Below are positions 60,710-64,000 of a stretch of DNA of 64,000 nucleotides, one piece after another (position 1 is the first letter of the stretch; each line of letters opens with the position of its first letter). The notes under the pieces were generated by a model. It worked only from the letters and a program-made list of their open reading frames with translations, did not search any database and was not told where the DNA came from. Source of the DNA: Mastigias papua (lineage: Eukaryota; Cnidaria; Scyphozoa; Rhizostomeae; Mastigiidae); assembly GCA_964019165.1 (NCBI GenBank), contig OZ025267.1, forward strand, positions 4,574,650 through 4,638,649, written 5' to 3'. The position numbers and the translations under genes are program-made.

Positions 60710-61740
60710 GAAACTTAATGCTAAACACTAAAATTCAAACAATGTCTGAAACTAGAAAGAAGTCTTAAGACACGTTTAACATTTCTATGCCTCCTTTCAG
60801 AGTTTCGGAAACCCATTCTTCCTCCACTGATAACAAGTTTCCACAACAGTATGTTCTATGCTCTAAGTTTTATGGGCACTACAAAAGCAAATGTTTACCC
60901 TTTGTTTTAGTTATCACTGCAGTTTTTCACTACTTCAAGACATGTTAAAGAAACTCTTGAGACTAGAATGTGGCCAAGAATTAAGAAACAGTTACTAATA
61001 GGCCTTGATCTAGGTTTCTTATAAACGACAAAACATGTAGTTAGAGATAGTGCAGAAGAGGCTGATCAACTGCCGTAAAATTCAAAGTAGAATGTTGCTA
61101 CTTAACATCAGGGAAGCAGCATAGAGAATTTAACAGGTGGAGGGGATTTTCACAAGGACGCTGGAGAGGGGGATAAGAAGGGCAAGGGTCCTTCTTGCCT
61201 TTTTCCTAGCTGGGACAAAGGGGTCGGCAGCTTCCTTTCTACCTAAAAATAGTCATGGTATTGGCATCATATTATGACATTACCATAAAAATTTTTTATA
61301 TAAGAAACAGTTTTATTAGAAACACGAAGTTCAAATCAGGCAAAAATTAAGAAACAGTTAAGAAACGAAAGCAGGCCGAGTCTTAACAGTAAACATGAAA
61401 ACCTATTTTTGCGAGAAAATTCCGTATCAAGCTGGAGAAAATACGAACAATATAAGTCCCTCAAATATTTCTAACTAAAACGCTTATTAAACATGGCTGA
61501 ACTTGTCAAAATACTCAGAAACATCTAAGCATAAAGGAGAAAGTTTCTTCCTTATAAAAAGTGTAAAATAACAACAAGCCCTAGATTTTCGGTGCGCAAG
61601 GGCGAAAAGAGCATCGTAACTTGGGAATCTAGTTACAAGAAACCTCTTTGGTTAGAAATACTTGAAGAAGGTTTCAGAGAAAAATCCTGCAGTGTTTAGA
61701 TAAGCATGAAACTCTAATGACATAAATCAAATTAGCTAGG
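60710..61740. repeat. Dispersed repeat rich in TTAAGAAAC motifs, second copy
   Basis: Homologous in part to 45340-46330 (best match 60960-61050 against 46200-46290). Lesser traces near 37620, 49020-49390 and 52020-52110. Upstream of the TNF receptor. Confidence 0.4.
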
Positions 61741-62499
61741 AGAACAGGATCGTTAAGTCTCTTGATATAAAATTATATTATGGACTAGTCACATCACACC
61801 TAGTCTATAGATAATTAGAAAATAGGTAAACAATAAATAAACTCCCTTTGAAATTTTGCAGAAACTTTGAGCTAGATACTTAGGTTCCCAGAAAATCATG
61901 AGTCGGGTTCCTGTTGGCCCCCCTTAGACATACGATTGCTCCAGCATTCCAGCAAATTCATATAAAATTTGTGTACCTCAATGCAAGAAAGCAAAAGTTG
62001 CCAGGTCCCCACTGTGAATTCAAGTAGAATTTCATAGCACCTAAAGTTTCTCATCAGTCAGGGTGAATCGGAAGGCATACTATATGAAGAGCTTCGACGC
62101 AAGCCTTTGAGTTGGAGGTATTTTAGCGCAAAGATTTGGTGCAGAACTATGCTGCAAACAATTTCGGCGCAATTCTGTAGCGCAACGATCATTGACGTAA
62201 ACACAACCAAGTTGCATTTATATACCTAATTATCAGCTTACCCCCTCTTTCTCCTTATAAAATAAATCATTGTGACCTGCTAATGATGTTTTTGGCGCTG
62301 AAGAGACTGCGAAATTCATGTTTGTGGCGCAGAAACCATTGTAGACAAGAATTCTTCAGTGCACTCTGGTTCATCAGGAGCTTTCTAGAAACAAATATGA
62401 AAACACCAGAAGGTACCAACGATTAAAAGTGACTCTGACAGAAGTGAATGAAGATCAGGCCCTAGAATAACTATAACACTATACACTGTGAATCATCAA

Positions 62500-63500
62500 A
62501 TTCTACTAAAAAATCTGAGTCACTATGTTGTTAGATGCATTGCATTAAACTTCTTTGAGTCCTACCTAAATAACAACACACAGCAGCTTTTTGTCCTTGT
62601 AAATGGATATTCCTCCAACCTAGGGAAATAATGTGTAGTGTTCCTCAAGGCTCTGTACTTGGCCCATACTTTTCTTACTATATATCAATGATTTGCCTAA
62701 TGTATCTAAACTCATGTCTTTTTCCTATTTGCAGATGAAAAGTATTTATTACGAATCTGATGACATGAAAACTTAAATCTTGAAAGTAATAGAGAGCCTT
62801 TGAAAGTAAATTCATGGTTTGAAGTAAAAAAAATAGCACTTGATGTCAAGAAAGCAAATTTGTCATATTCTGCTCATCAAAAAAGAAGCTAATAGAAAAT
62901 GTTTGCATACATTTGGCAAGAAACCTGTCTCAAGATTACAGAGCTAACTAAGAAACTCTCAAAAACATCTTGTATTTTCTTCCAGATTTGGGATTTTCTT
63001 CCTTTTGATATTTTGAAAAATCCCTATCGTTCCACTTCCTCGTAATTTCTTTCATATTGCTCAACAACACTTGGTCTTTCCTATGACACCTATCTGGAAT
63101 CCCTCTACTTAGTACAGCAAAAGTTTTGAGGTTTATTTCCTTTCAAACCACTGCATCTCCTTTAACACCAATACTTGCTTCACTGAAAATCCTCAAACTG
63201 ACGCATATGATTCATCAATATATTCTCAAGTTTGTTTTTAAATCTCTCAACCTTCTTTAACCTTCTCATTTTCACAGCCTCTTCCAGCTCAGTAGCACAG
63301 TTCATTTTCATGGAACACGCCAGGCAGTTGGAGGGGACATCTTCAAACCCTCCAGAAATACAGCTTTGTATTGTCCGAAGTCAATAAAGTGTTTTAGTGC
63401 TAAACTCCGGAATGATGCTCTAACTGTCATTAAAATGTTAACTTCTTTCTTTACTTTCAAATCAAAACTGAAGGAATTCCTCATAAATAGCTATGACCTG
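62500..63500 (+). mobile_element. Decayed LINE reverse transcriptase
   Basis: Ordered fragments of one element in shifting frames: NFFESYLNNNTQQLFVLVNG at about 62550, CSVPQGSVLGP at about 62630, YINDLPNVSKLMSFSYLFAD at about 62690, then LKVNSWFEVKKIALDVKKAN at about 62800 and a terminal ORF2-like end near 63400. Many frame breaks. Confidence 0.6.
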
Positions 63501-64000
63501 TGATATTATTGTAAACATACTGTAGGAACTTGTAATAATCTAATTCTCAAATTACTTAGGACTAAATTGATCTCTGGAAGTTTTCTGGTTCTTAGTTGAC
63601 TATCGTCGATATTTTACTTTGTTTTTAGCTTTAAATCGGGACTCTCTCCCGATTAGTTTAACTATAGAGAGCGCCTCCTTAGACAGCTACATTTAGACTC
63701 ATAATGTACTATATTGTTGTATGTATAAGTTATCTAGTAATGTATATACTAGTAAATTAGTGTATGGTTTTGTACATATTTTTTTACTTTATTTAACATT
63801 ATTTAGTAAGACTGTTTACAGATCCACATTCAACGGGAGTGATCTTCTTTTGGAAGTGCATGATGGGCATGGTAGACATTAAAAACTAGTAAGGCACATA
63901 AAGAATAAAATAATCAATGACAGTGTTGCTTAAGTGCCAACAACGTTTACTACATAAACTATTCTAGTATATATACTACAGTAAAGGTAAAAGGTGAGTC

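Overview
The window is animal nuclear DNA: AT-rich, with long introns using ordinary GT/AG splice sites, many (TA)n and other microsatellites, decayed LINE, SINE, hAT and MITE insertions, and three recognisable metazoan gene families. The families (glycine amidinotransferase, a cyclin G/I-type cyclin, an EDAR/TROY-like death-domain TNF receptor) and the repeat content suggest a marine invertebrate such as a cnidarian. The sequence alone does not fix the phylum. All exon models were joined by hand from splice sites and reading phase.

Region 1 (about 5-36 kb, + strand) is a tandem array of mitochondrial glycine amidinotransferase (AGAT/GATM), the first enzyme of creatine synthesis. Two complete six-exon genes lie head to tail: copy A at 11.4-19.6 kb and copy B at 26.0-35.7 kb. 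An orphan promoter plus exon 1 (copy 0, 5.5 kb) with intron-1-like sequence precedes them and has no catalytic exons before copy A. The predicted A and B proteins are both 395 residues and differ at only four positions. Their introns differ by datable insertions: a 1305-bp hAT-type element with an 8-bp target duplication in B, a 203-bp retroposon-like insert with a 15-bp duplication in A, and a 168-bp MITE in copy 0. Between A and B (22-25 kb) lie CCCTAA-rich minisatellites and an unidentified proline-rich/acidic gene fragment.

Region 2 (37.06-43.05 kb, - strand) is a complete seven-exon cyclin G/I-type gene of 357 residues. All its introns are phase 0.

Region 3 (46.8-60.35 kb, - strand) is a TNF-receptor-superfamily gene. 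It has a signal peptide, EDAR/XEDAR-like cysteine-rich domain, Thr/Ser-rich stalk, transmembrane helix, acidic cytoplasmic linker and C-terminal death domain. Eight exons join in phase to about 552 residues; exon 1 and exon 7 are the least certain parts.

The rest is intergenic or intronic repeat. Items worth a second look are a hammerhead-ribozyme-like fold beside a (TA)n array at 45.18-45.23 kb, a 145-bp near-perfect palindrome at 7.3-7.45 kb, three copies of a palindromic MITE family, and an exon-like segment repeated inside all three AGAT intron-1 copies. I found no convincing new multi-gene system. The strongest biology is the AGAT array and the death-domain receptor.
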